In this document: positions 46,411-57,558 of the stretch, piece by piece
How the letters are laid out: every line of letters begins with the position of its first letter
Position numbering within the stretch: position 1 is the stretch's first letter
Source of the DNA: Helopsaltes ochotensis
Lineage: Eukaryota; Chordata; Aves; Passeriformes; Locustellidae
Direction of reading: 5' to 3'
DNA: 64,000 bases
Assembly: GCA_013400155.1 (NCBI GenBank)
Contig: VXBM01000426.1
Coordinates: 186,001-250,000, forward strand
Translations under genes and position numbers: made by a program
Notes under the pieces: model-generated
The model's database searches: none
What the model was told of the DNA's origin: nothing
The model's input: only the letters and a program-made list of their open reading frames with translations

Positions 46411-49075
46411 TCATCCCCCTGGAGCTCTGTCTTCAGCAGCCCTGTGCAGCCACTGTCACTGCAGCCAATGCGTTCACAAAGCAGCTGGTCAGAATGTTTG
46501 GTCAAGGCTTTGCTTCTCTCCTCCCCCATGAAAACTGGCTTTTAAACAAATTACTTCCCATGAAGAAATTTCCTTTTGCATGGACATTCCTGGAGGAGGA
46601 GGGGATGCCGAAAAAGCTGAATTGTCTGTGGAGGATACAAACATCTGATGGTGCTTAAATGGAGGGAAATGACCCCAAACACATCCATTTTCACTGGATT
46701 TGAGTGCCTGAGTGTGTTTTCTCACAGCAGCACTGTATGATTAACCTTAAGTGGTTTCCATGACTGATAAGTCCTTTCCTAGGGGCCTGCTCTCTGCTCG
46801 CTGCTCAGGGCATGAATTCCCAGTGCTGTCATCCCTACCCCTTCCCAACCCTTAAATCCCTCTTGGAGCAGAGTCCAAGGGGATTGTCCACAGCGGGCTG
46901 GATTTATAGGAAACAAGCAAGAAAGGAGGGGGAATATTTTCACATTCCTTTGAAACATACGTTTGGAAAATTTCCCTAGGAAAGAAAAGTGCTTACGCAG
47001 CTTTAGTTACTGTACATGTGCTTTGGATTGTGTGAAACCCAATCTGCTTTTCCTCAGCAGAGTCCTGATCCCCACAGGAGAGAGGCAGATCCAGCACTGG
47101 TGACTTGCTGCAGATCTCCTTCCAGATTCCACAGGCAAGGAATGCCCCCACCAGCTGCATCTGCCGGCTCAGGTGGGTGGGAGGAAGAGGAGGAGGTGTT
47201 CCTTCTTGGGCTCAGGCCCAAAGAGCAAAATATCTGAGATACAAAGACTTTGCCAGGAAAGATGGATGTGGATTCAAAATGCCTCGGATATTTTATCAGG
47301 AGGTGATTCTGAAGTGTTCTCCTACTCCACATCTTGATGCTGCTTGTGCAGCTGGATAATCCCTGCCTGGGGCAGAGCTTGCCTGGGATGAAAACCCCAG
47401 GACAAAGCCCCCTAACAGCTCACCTAAAGAGAAGGGCAGAGAAAGACTGACTCAACATTCAGAGCTGGGTGTGATTAGTCTCAAGTCCTCAGTTCCGATC
47501 TCACCTCCTGTGCAGAAGTTTCTGGGGCTAAATGCTCAGACAGCTTCCCTTATTTTCCTGGACATGAGGGGATTCCCTCCTCCTCTGTGCACACCTGTGT
47601 CTCCAAAAAGTCTGGGGCAAGCAGCAGTTGTGGGAATGTGTGTGGGCAGCCACACTGGAGAAACCAGACAAAGGGACACCTTTTTGTCACTCCTGACAGG
47701 ATCCAAGGGTGAAGACACCCATGAGAGGACAAAAAACCCCTTGCTGCTGTAATGGAAAACTGGTGCTGGAGAGAGTAGGAGGCTGCTTCCAGGAGATGAC
47801 TGGGCTGACATTGGTGTCCACTGCTGCTGCCCATGGAAATGTGTGTCCCCACAGGGGCTCGGCATGTATGGGAAGAGGAGGAGGAGGAGGAGGAGGAGAC
47901 AGCTCCCCGAGAGGGGGAAAGGCAGGGGGAGCCTTGGGAATGGGAATATCACAAAAACAAATCTGTTCATAATTACAGCCCGGCAGTGCTGCTGGCAGTC
48001 ACTGCTTTTGGGGTTGGACCCTCACCCTAAACAGACAGCTCAGCTCCCCTAGACTCCTCTCGGATGAAAATTGGGCAGGGTTGGCTAGAACAGCAACTTG
48101 GGGGTAGCTTCCAGTCTCCTGAATCAGCATTTTGAAAGGCAGACATGCTGAGTTACCCCCCTTTCCTCCCCCCAGGCCTGTGTGTATATAGACAGCCATA
48201 AAACACACATATAGCTCTGTGTTAGTACATACTCCTGCCTCTGGGAAATGTCAGCCAAGATATTATTCAAAGATTGCTCAGCCTGCTTCAAATGCTGCTA
48301 GGCTTCAGAAATTACACCCCACTCCAGGAATGGACAAGAACTGACACAAGGCAGCAACAACCAAAAATTTCCCAGCTGTTATGTCTGGCCTTTTGAAAAC
48401 AGGAATTTCTCGGTACAGAGCCTGAAACCTTGCTCTTTCCATTCAGCATTGCTGGAGGCACCAGCACTGGAAGGATGTATGAGAAAGGATTTGTTGTCAG
48501 CAAGTTGCTTGTAACAACAACATTTATTTTTCTTAAAGACCTGAGCAGGATTCCATCCTTCCATTAGGAGGATGGAAGTAACCCTGGCTTGCTCTGTTTT
48601 TCTTCCCAAGCCTGTCTGCCTGGAGATCCACTTGCAAGGAACACATTATTTTCCAGAGCCCAATGGCCCTACAACACCAGGGGAGACAGCTCATAGCTCT
48701 TGCTGGGTTAATCAAGTTGGCTGCAGTCAGGGCTAAAGAAACACAATGCAGAACAGGATGATCTCAGGAGAGCCCCACGGGATGACAAGGTATGATGTTC
48801 TGCTTGGCCTGGTTTACCTGAGTTTTCTCTGGGGACATCAGTTCTCAAAGGCTGGTGGAACAAACCCTGCAGAGGAATGCAAGAGTAGCCTGTGATTCCC
48901 TCGGCTGCTGTCAGTGTATGGGTAAATTATTCTCAGAAATTCAGGACTGGAATGAGAAGCAGGTTCACCAAGACCTGGATCAAGAGTGGAAGGTGTTCTG
49001 TGCTAAGTTCCTGGTGCACAGGATTTGAGGCAGGTGACGTTCACATGAAAGCATCCCCAGCCAGGGCCACAGGAG
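46411..49075. other. Unannotated non-coding DNA
   Basis: The longest open frame is 144 codons (minus, 47536-47970) and crosses the GAG-type microsatellite, so it is not credible as a gene. No other repeat or gene was recognised. Confidence 0.5.
47873..47899. repeat. (GAG)n trinucleotide microsatellite
   Basis: About nine GAG units following GGAA. It reads as poly-Glu or poly-Arg in overlapping plus frames, none of which extends into recognisable protein. Confidence 0.9.
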
Positions 49076-49137
49076 CTGTCTGGAACTAGATGACCTTTAA
49101 GGTCCCTTCCAACACAAACCATTCTCTGATTCTACAA
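49076..49137 (+). mobile_element. CR1 LINE 3' terminus, plus strand
   Basis: A short stretch reads 'tggaactagatgacctttaa', then 'ggtcccttccaacacaaacc' and 'attctctgattctac', the last ~60 bases of a CR1 element in sense orientation. Everything 5' of it is missing or unrecognisable. Confidence 0.85.
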
Positions 49138-51542
49138 AGGAGGCCTTTAAACACTCCACTGAGCCCCTGTGGTCTTTGATACATGACTTGAAGCTTCAAG
49201 TGAAACACTCATCAGCCCTAGATGCTCTTTCAGGGATTGATTCCATGATATATCTCCCCTTAAGAACGTAGAAGCCCACAGTTTTTAAACCACCACGTTT
49301 CCTCCAGCTTACATCATTACTGCAGCTGTTCCTGGGGCAGTTGTAGTCTTTTGGCCTGGAAATTTTCCCTTTGTGGGATGTTGTCTCTCGCTCAAAATGT
49401 TATTGGCTGTGTGTCTTCAGGCGCATGAAGGATGCTGCACAAATTTATGTTAAAGCAAATCTCTGACAGCTCCGAGCTTCCCTCCTTCCAGCCTTCCCCC
49501 AGACCATCCACATCTTCCTCCGTCTGACAGCACAAACTACTTCAGTGCAGACTTCCATTGTTCTCAGAGTGCTTTGATGGTGGAAACCAAACTTTGTGCT
49601 TGCAGTGCTAATTGGGTACTTGGCAAACTCTGATTTATAGCTGTATTCTACATTTTATTATCATGCTCCCCCAAATCAAATCCATTCAGTCAGAACTCCA
49701 TACATAAGGCTGGATATTTGGATCTGGGCATCGTGATGAAATTTGGAATAAACAGAATCTCAAATATTGGAAATCACACTGCCTTTTGTTCTACCAACTG
49801 TTACTTCTAAAGGTTTCTTTCAGTACAAGGATGCACAAAGAAAGATCTGGTGCAAAACACTTCGACCTGGTGAACATTTCAGTATAAACGTGAAAAACGG
49901 CGTGGACGGAAGTTCGGAAAGGACAAGTCGTGATGTCTCAGGGCTTTAGTGACGATCAGTTTGATTTTTTAGTAACAAATGCTGCAAACACAAAATCCTG
50001 AAAGAGAGACTTGAGAAGTGCCTGGTGCTTATTTCGGCACTGAGAAATGCGGGTGTTTTGAGGAGCAGAGCACCTACAGCTCCTGTTGATCCCAGAAGAA
50101 GGACGCTGCTTCCAGCATTTGGACAACGTGCAATGGAAATGGTTAAATGCAAACCATTCGTCACGTAAGTCAGCACCAAGTAAATGATCTCATATTTATT
50201 TATGTCCCCAGCCAAATTTGTACTCATTTCCTCTGCGAAAAGCAATAAATTGCCTCAGCTAGAGGCTTCAGCATCCAGTTTTAAGCAACACGATACCCAC
50301 AGTCTCCACAGTGTTGCTTGCAGTTTAGAGAGGTCACGACTTGTGCAGCAGAGGGGACAGGGAGCACTGCCGTGGTGGCCTCTGCACCCCCCTTTTCAGC
50401 TCCACCTTTTTCCAGGGGCCAGTGGAGGCTCAGGACCACCAGCCTGTGCCTGCTTACATGTCTCAGGAGCCCGTGTTTGTCGGTGCCAAATTTCTCAAGC
50501 TGTCAAACCCTGTGAGTGTCTCCCTGGCCAGCCCTTCAGCTTTGCTCCTACAGAGGCCTGGGGTCATCGTTACATCAGTGAAGTTGACCTGTAAGTGAAA
50601 TATAAACATCTGATCCATAAATAGCAGTACAAATTTAATCATTTGGCCCAAGCTCTTAGCAAATCCATGGAATTAATACAGTGCCTTTAATCAAGGCTTA
50701 CAATCAACTCCATGTTACCATGACTTTGTTTCTTCCCATAATGTGCATAGTGCCCAGTACTGATTTCTTGTTCAGCCATCCAAGAATTTGTCATGGAGCT
50801 GGGAAGGAAGATTCACTAGAATAACCAATTCTAAGAGCAGTTGGTTTGTATTTTCAAGTTAATCAGTATTTCCAGTAACTGCTAGGGCTGTGTAGGAGGA
50901 GACACGGTTGGTAAAATCATAATTATATTTCTATTCCATTATGTTTTATTTAAATTAACTTTTTCTTTTCCAGTCTAAGCAATATTCCTGTGTTACTTTT
51001 CCGATGTAGTCCTGTGGTTTCTAAACTGAGGCCCATGAAACCCTGGTCCACGGGTTGCACCAGGCTGAAGATTCAGAGAGTCCCCATGAGCTGATGTTTT
51101 CTGTCCCTCTGCCACAGGGCTTGACATGTTAGATGTGTACCCCAGCATCTGATGGGCCCTGTTGCTGCTTAATTGTTACACACACACCAAAATTAAAGCA
51201 GGTTTGGCAACAGCTTACCTAGTGCATTATTGTCCTCAAAAGGATATGGCTTTATCAGTGTTTTCCAAAGAATTAACACTAAGGCATGGCCCTGGAGAAA
51301 GAAGTGTTTAATTGGTTCAGAAAGAGCTAAAACCTGCTCCCAGAGCAATCAAAGGATGTTTGGCCGTCATTTTATGAAGTTGGAAGAGACTCAGAGCATC
51401 CCATGATGGCTGCTTTGGGTTGTGGAACTTATGATTATGGCTTCTCTTGCTGTTTTTGGAGTTGCAGCTTGCTCCAGGTGCATAACATTGAAAATGTTGT
51501 GGCTTTGGTGTGTGAAATAGAGATACACTGGGGACATGGAGT
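49138..51542. other. Unannotated non-coding DNA
   Basis: The longest open frame is 136 codons (plus, 50184-50594) and has no domain. A small acceptor-like site (TTTCTTTCAG) ends near 49823 and precedes a short open stretch. No partner exon was seen. Confidence 0.5.
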
Positions 51543-51600
51543 GGGATGGGATGGGATGGGATGGGATGGGATGGGATGGGATGGGATGGGATGGGATGGG
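51543..51600 (+). repeat. (GGGAT)n pentanucleotide array, perfect
   Basis: Eleven perfect GGGAT units plus a final GGG, 58 bases, with no interruption. It has twelve G3 tracts separated by AT, which satisfies the G-quadruplex pattern (G3 with 2-nt loops) on the plus strand. It is not the vertebrate telomere unit TTAGGG. Perfect copies imply a young, probably polymorphic microsatellite. Confidence 0.97.
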
Positions 51601-52214
51601 ACTCCAGATGCAATTCCAGCCCATGAGGTGGAAGGGATGTGTCATACCTCTCATTTCCCTCACTGTAGAGCTAATCTAAAATTCTGAAAACACCTCTCTG
51701 TAAAATGGCATGTACATTCTACAGAAGGACTTAATGGTGGGACCAGCAATGGTTTTGTTGGTGCCAACCCAGCTGAGAGCCCTGAGATAAACCTTCTTCC
51801 CTGCAGAGCTGCAGGTCTGGCAGAAGAGCAGTTCTGTGGTAACAACACTCATTTTTTACAAGGAAGGAGTTGTCACAGAATGCCTTCAGGAGCAGAGCCT
51901 GTCTTTGTGTTCACCCATCTGTACAAATATCTTTTAGGCATGTGTCCATTCATGTGTTTCACTAGAAGTACTCAGGTAACAGTTTCCAACAGGGTGAGAA
52001 TCCAAAGGATGTTGTAATAAACCACCCTGGCTGGAGCTGGCTGTTTTGGAAAGCTGGCACTATGAAATTTGTAAGACTACTCCCATTCCCATGTGCAAGT
52101 TAGAGTTGTCTGTATATAAAGGGAATATTTATGTGCAAAAAAAGACAGACGAAATGTAAGGAGTCCAGGGAAGAATCATTGTCATTAAGCAACTCAAAAA
52201 AAAGAAGGACAGCA
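51601..52214. other. Unannotated non-coding DNA
   Basis: No gene, open frame of note or repeat was recognised between the pentamer array and the next CR1 fragment. Confidence 0.5.
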
Positions 52215-52364
52215 ATTTTCCCCAGCCCTGGAAGCATTCAAGGCTAATTTGGACAGGGCTTGGAGCAAACTGCTCTAGTGGAAGGTGTCCCTGTCCGTGG
52301 CAAGGCTTGGAATGAGATGAACTTCAGGGTCCCTTCCTACACAAACCATTTTGTGATTCTGTGA
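52215..52364 (+). mobile_element. CR1 LINE 3' end, plus strand
   Basis: Sense CR1 landmarks are 'ccctggaagcattcaaggc', 'ggacagggcttggagcaa', 'ctagtggaaggtgtccctgt' and 'cagggtcccttcctac', ending 'attttgtgattctgtgag'. About 150 bases remain. The 3' terminus is intact and is followed within ten bases by the 37-bp minisatellite. Confidence 0.92.
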
Positions 52365-52371
52365 GGAATGA

Positions 52372-52480
52372 AACCAGGAATTCTCCCCCAAGTCAGCAGC
52401 TCTATCAAAACCAGGACTTCTCCCCCAAGTCAGCAGTTCTATCAAAACCAGGAATTCTCCCCCAAGTCAGCAGTTCTATC
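52372..52480. repeat. 37-bp minisatellite, three copies
   Basis: Copies lie at 52372-52408, 52409-52445 and 52446-52480. Each starts AACCAGGA and contains TCTCCCCCAAGTCAGCAG. Copies differ at only one or two positions (AAT/ACT, CAGC/CAGT), and the third lacks two terminal bases. Units abut directly with no spacer. The position right beside the CR1 end is notable. Confidence 0.95.
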
Positions 52481-55289
52481 CAGACCTGCTTTCCCCTATG
52501 GCAGAGGAGAGGTGTGAGGTTCAGTGTGCAAACAGGAGAGGTATCTAATCTCCAGATGTGTGGGGAGCTTGCTGAAAGGACTGAACCTGGGTCTCCCAAG
52601 CTCCAGGATCCGACTCAAATCACCAGACAGCTCCTGCCCTCTTCCTCTGCTGCCGCTGATCCGGAAAAAGCTGTGGCCATAATCTGGTGCTAAATCTCTT
52701 CAGATCAAATAGCTTTGCTCTTAACAAAATAATCCTATAGAATGACTTGGCTCTCAGCTGAGAGCAAGAGGAAGATCTGGGCAGTGTACTCCAGTCAGGG
52801 CACAGCACCAGGAAATTCAGCTTTATTTTGTGAGCTCTGGCAGCGGAGCGCACAGGGAAGTGATGTTTATGGCACATGCACCACCATTCCGTCTCTTAAT
52901 TCTTATTCCTTTGCCCATCACAGGATGGCTGGGGAATTTTATTAGGGGGAATGAGGGTCATTTCTTACTGCTGAACAAAAGAAAAGCTGGCTGCGAAGTT
53001 TTCCTCCTTTTCGTTTTTAAGCTGCCAGACGAGCTCCCTGCTCTGCCCTGCCCATCTCCATTCATCTCTGGAGTGAGCGTGGCAGGCGCGGCAGGAGCCA
53101 GGGGTATGAAGAGTAGGTCCATCACCAAAAGAGCTCCAACCCCTGGCACCCACTTCCCCCTGCAGCTGCCAGTCATGAGGCCAGGACCACCACGGTGCCT
53201 CCCGTTTGGAGCTCAGATCTGTGCACCACCACTGCTGCCCAGAGCCCAGAGCAAGGGACAGCAGAGCCCCTTGCAGACCAGCTTGTGTTCCACTTGTTAA
53301 TAACACTATGGATTACCCATCTGGCCTCTAAAAACTACATTATTATCTTTTCCCCCCCCAGCTTTAGGAATGTGGTAGCAGTAATGTCTGAAGCCGTGTC
53401 TTCAAGTCCTTTCTAATTTAAAGATTAGATACCAGACGATAAATCGAGAGATTTGGTGTCTGGCCTTTAGCTGTACTGTAAATCTTTTTCCATTTCCCCT
53501 GGTCAAATCTGGAAAAAAAAGCTGGAGTCGTGACCCAAAGCAAAATTCCTACCTGCTGTCAAGTTGCTGGAATATTTCTTTACCTCAGGGAAACTCTGTT
53601 ACGTTGGTGAGTTCCCAGGTTTTACTTCATGGTATCATAATACTGATAGTCAGAGGACCTGTCTCTAAGGATGTGTTGTTCCCCAGAAATAATTGTGATT
53701 TTCAGCTGTTAACACTAGTGCTTAGGGAACCCTAAGTTACATTGCATCAGGGTTTGTGAAGTATTTTGCTGAGCATGGCCAAAAGAAGGTGCAGAAAGGT
53801 CAGACTGGTATTTTACAGTAAAAAAAAATTATTCCTGGGAGGCTTTTCAGGAGAAAATGAGGAGATGCTTTGAATGTGTGAAGGACCCATCTAGAGAGAT
53901 CCATATTTCAGATGTAATGCAGGTATCCAATAAAGCAAAATACACCTCTCATCAACTCTAGAGCTGCAAATTACTCATTTTTAATTGGAGCTCCAAGAAC
54001 AAGAAGTTTGTGGTTCATCCCCACTCATTTAACACTGCTCAGGCTCTGTGTGAGCTTGAACTTGCAGTTCATTCAACCTATTACTGCTAAGCATTGTTGA
54101 AGCCACCAGGTTTCACTCCAATGGATTTCCTATCAAAAGTATTTATTTTAAGGGATCTCCGTTCCCAAATGCACAGTTGTTTAAAATTTCCAGAAAAGGC
54201 TTGTCTGGCCTTGTTCAGAATTGGACCTTTGCTCACTCACAAGGTTCATGAACCTTCACAACTCTCTAGGTGAACTTTGCCTGACTTTCCCATGTAAAAC
54301 CAAATCCCAGTCTGGGTCAGTCTCATTTGGTTTCACATTTCAGTACAGACATTTTTGTACGGCTCAAGTTTTAAAGACCCAAGCGTGGGATAGATGCAGA
54401 GCTCCCATAAACGCAGGCAACAGCCATGACTGCAGTTGTGCATCCCATTTGTTGTGTCTGATGCTGAAATGCGTTTTCCTGTAGCAAAATCCTGGAGTAA
54501 CCGTGATGTGAGTTAGTAGCAAAGCAGAAAGACAAGGGGAGTGTTTATTGCTCGTATGTTAAAATAATTCCACCAAAGTTTGATTCACTCCAAACCTCTG
54601 TTTCGTCTAAGGCAAGTTTGCAGAGGTACCAAAATGTTGAAGGAGGCAGCTCAGTTTGTTCTGAAATAACCACAAAAGGGCAAAGACATTGTCTAGAAAT
54701 ACACACTATAATGCAGAGTATAGAAAGCCTGCCAAAAGGTCTGAACCAGATAATTCTGTCATGCTTTTTCCTTGTAAGAACAGGAGCCAGCCCTCAGAGG
54801 AGGATGCTCAAATGGGAGACAGATCAAAGCAGGGCTCTGCAGGCTGTGCTGCTGCAGGTCCCGTCCCTTGAAGTGACAAGCAGAGGGAGGGAGGACATAT
54901 GGGGTGGGTAACAAATGGTGTGACGGCAGAATATCAGCCTGTGTTACAGCGGGGCTGGGTGCGCTGCTCCGGCAGAGGCTGCGTCAGCACTCGGTTCAGC
55001 TTGTACACCAATTTATGGCCAGCCCTTCGGACTGAGGCTGATTTTCTAGGAGTTAACCTGGCAGCAGTTCTTTCAGCTTGTTCAAGAGTCTAGTTCAAGA
55101 GTTTTTTACCCTCTCACCCCTGCAGCCTCAGTCCCAGCTTATCCTACCAGGGCACAGTTTTCCCAGAGTGATTGAGGTGGCAAGTCTGAAATCCAGGCCC
55201 TACATCAAAGACAAGGATTTGTACACAGCTCCCCCATCCCTGGAAAACACCTGTAGCCTCTGCCCATCCTGTCCTGTCCTTGGGCTGAA
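52481..55289. other. Unannotated non-coding DNA
   Basis: The longest open frame is 156 codons (plus, 52830-53300). Minus frames of 113 and 72 codons overlap it, no domain is visible, and it is Pro/Ser/Ala-rich as expected from GC-rich chance sequence. An A8 run lies near 53821. Confidence 0.5.
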
Positions 55290-55668
55290 AATTCTTTGGT
55301 GGCTGGAGAGCTGGGAGTGTTCACCTGGAGAAGAGAACACCTTAGAGTGTTCTGGGGACACCTTAGAGCCCTTCCAGTGCCTGAAGGAGCTGTAGAGAGG
55401 TTTTTGACAAGTGGCTGGAGTGACAGAACAAGGGGGAACATCTCACTGCCAGAGGGCAGGGTTAGACGGAATATTGGGAAAGCATCGTTCCCTGTGAGGG
55501 TGGTGAGGCCCTGGCACAGATTTCCAAGAGAAGCTGTGGTGCCCCTGGATCCCTGGAAGTGTCCAGGTTGGATGGAGCTTGGAGCTACCAGAGATAATGG
55601 AAAGTGCTCCCGCCCAACATGGGCTTTAAGGTTCCTTCCAACCCAAACCATTCTGTGATTCCATGATA
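55290..55668 (+). mobile_element. CR1 LINE 3' end, plus strand
   Basis: It reads 'gagctgggagtgttcacctg', then 'cttccagtgcctgaaggagc', 'agaacaagggggaacatc', 'gagggcagggttagac', 'gtgaggccctggcacag', 'gtggtgcccctggatccctg' and 'aaggttccttccaacccaaa', and ends 'ccattctgtgattccatga', the sense order of an avian CR1 3' region. It is 5'-truncated with an intact tail. The 184-codon minus frame at 55205-55759 is antisense to it. Confidence 0.94.
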
Positions 55669-56464
55669 TTTTGGGGCAATTTCCAGCTGCTTTGAATATG
55701 AACATCACGTGAGCCAAGGGCAGTGATTTATGACTGAAGCAACAGAATCGTCCTACCAAATAGTTTATTGCCTGTCAGAAAGGTGGAATAAATGTGTCTT
55801 CTTCAGCCAATTCTGTTGTAAAGTAAAATTCAATAGCTTAAACTCCCATCTTTGGGATTTGACTGCAGCCACCCTGCCTGATGGGTGATGGCTCATTAAC
55901 CCATGAAACCCTGATCAGATCAAGCAATAACAGCTATAACTTGCTAAAAGAGTTGCTGCTCTCCCAGAAGCTCTGCTGCTGCTTAGATAGGAAACTACTG
56001 CTCCATTTCTGTGGTGTGAAGCCTCTTGCCTAAACCAGTCTCTGTGCTGGAAGTTTGGAGTGTGGTAAAAATGTCACCAGTTCCTAAAACACCTCCCGGG
56101 ACCCATAGAGCAGGAATCCTGACTTGTCTGTCAGACAGGCTGGCAAAAATGTTAGAATTAGTAGGCATTCGGTTGAATATAACTGATAGTCTGGCATTTG
56201 TAGGGAGAAATCACACTTCACAAATCTATAGCAACTATTTGCAGCGTCAAACAACTCTTAGCTAAGGCTGACAGAGTCAGTAGGCTTTTAACAAGCCCCT
56301 TCCCCAGGGGGGAAAGATTTTTCATCAATTTCAAACATAATAATAAGCAAACAAAGGACAGGAGGAAACACTTGGATTTTACAGAGAAGTGTTTTCCAAA
56401 CACTCAGGAGGATTCTTTGGAGCTAAAGCTGACTGCAAAGAGGTGTAGAAGGATCCTGGTACTG
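55669..56464. other. Unannotated non-coding DNA between two CR1 copies
   Basis: No gene, repeat or open frame above 80 codons was recognised. Confidence 0.5.
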
Positions 56465-56850
56465 GGGGGTATTTGGGAAAATGGCAGATGAGATTGGATT
56501 TTGTCAAATGCAAGGTAAAGCACACAGGAGAAAGGGAGCCCAGCCACAAGCACAGCCAGTTATCACTGCTCCAGAGAGTTTACTGTGGATCAGCCTGTAC
56601 AAACATCAGCTTAGTGCTCACCAGAGACCAAAAGGCAGGACTTATCACAGACAAATAGTGAACAGCACAGAAAACACTCTGTGTGATTATATAAATCCCT
56701 GGGGTCGGGATTCTGTGTGCAGTCCTGTTCAACTTCCTCAAGAAGGATATAGAAAGCTATGAAGGAGGAGAACAAGTAAAGGAATGACTGCCCTAAAGGG
56801 ATATGAGAGAGGGCTTTCAGTCACACACAGCATGGAGGAGATAACACCAA
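56465..56850 (+). mobile_element. Old, divergent CR1-like LINE fragment (L3/CR1-L3 type)
   Basis: The segment opens with 'ggaaaatggcagatgagatt' and 'caaatgcaaggtaaagcaca', has 'tgattatataaatccctggg' and 'tctgtgtgcagtcctgttc' in the middle, and 'caagaaggatatagaaagc' near 56755. This order and wording match the 3' region of the ancient CR1 family shared across amniotes (the 'aatgcaaggtaatgcacatg' and 'aaaaagatatag' blocks), not the younger avian CR1s elsewhere in the window. It has many substitutions and small gaps. Family naming is from memory. Confidence 0.65.
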
Positions 56851-57520
56851 AATCCCTAGTCAGAGACTGAAAATGGAAGAGGATTCAGGTTTGGGAAGAG
56901 CAGCCCCTGACCTGCTGGTGGCTGCAAGGAGTAGGACAGGGAGGGAGGGATCCCTGCAGGCTCTCCTCTTCCTACCCATGGTCACTGGCTTGGGTGGACC
57001 TTCGATCTGACCTCCAAAGGACCTTTCCAATGATACCTCCTATCCTCTGCCATATCTTTAGCTGCCAGTGAGGTCCATTCAAATCTCTTTTCTGGCTAAA
57101 GGCCTGACCGGCCTGGCCTGCTACAGCAGCACCTCCTAAAGATGATCCTCCCTTTTCCCAGCACAAATTGCCCTTGGTCCTTCTTAGGCAAAGCCATTTG
57201 TGTGTTAGTGAAGTCACTTTAAGCCAAAGGGGCATTTTGAATGGAAATGCCTTTGGGAATCAGCAAGCAACCTGTGCTAAAAGGCAGAAGCTAAGGGCAC
57301 TGCTGCCTTTTTGTGCATAGCTAAAGGATGAAAGAGACTCCCCCGGAACAGGTGTAGAACCTGGACTGGTTTATAAATCAACCCACATCTTGTTTGGAAT
57401 CACCTTTTCGGGTAAATGAGTTTTGGGTTTATTTAAATCTGGGCCCAGTCAGTACTTTTGATTTACGAAACGAAAGCTGGGCGAGGTTATCTCCCCTTGT
57501 TCTCAGGCCAACAGTTCAAA
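56851..57520. other. Unannotated non-coding DNA
   Basis: The longest open frame is 87 codons (minus, 56972-57235) with no domain. No repeat was recognised. Confidence 0.5.
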
Positions 57521-57558
57521 CTCCCATCAGAGATCCTAGTGGGGATCTCTGATGGGAG
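57521..57558. repeat. Perfect 16-bp inverted repeat (hairpin)
   Basis: CTCCCATCAGAGATCC at 57521-57536 is the exact reverse complement of 57543-57558, with a six-base loop TAGTGG. An RNA or single strand of this DNA would fold into a fully paired 16-bp stem. It lies in single-copy sequence, and I see no terminator or transposon end next to it. Confidence 0.95.

Noticed and set aside
45939..46658. Longest plus open frame (239 codons) as a gene
   Set aside because: Its first two thirds are antisense CR1 tail and 3' UTR. The residues follow the CR1 sequence and no protein domain is present.
49790..49949. Exon with an immunoglobulin-like 'KIWCK' motif
   Set aside because: There is an acceptor-like site, but the resemblance rests on five residues, the frame is short, and no other exon is found.
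51543..51600. Interstitial telomere repeat
   Set aside because: The unit is GGGAT, not TTAGGG, and no TTAGGG unit occurs in it.
52372..52480. CRISPR-like array
   Set aside because: The three 37-bp units abut with no spacers, and the host is a vertebrate. It is a minisatellite.
55205..55759. 184-codon minus frame as a gene
   Set aside because: It is the reverse strand of the CR1 copy at 55290-55668.
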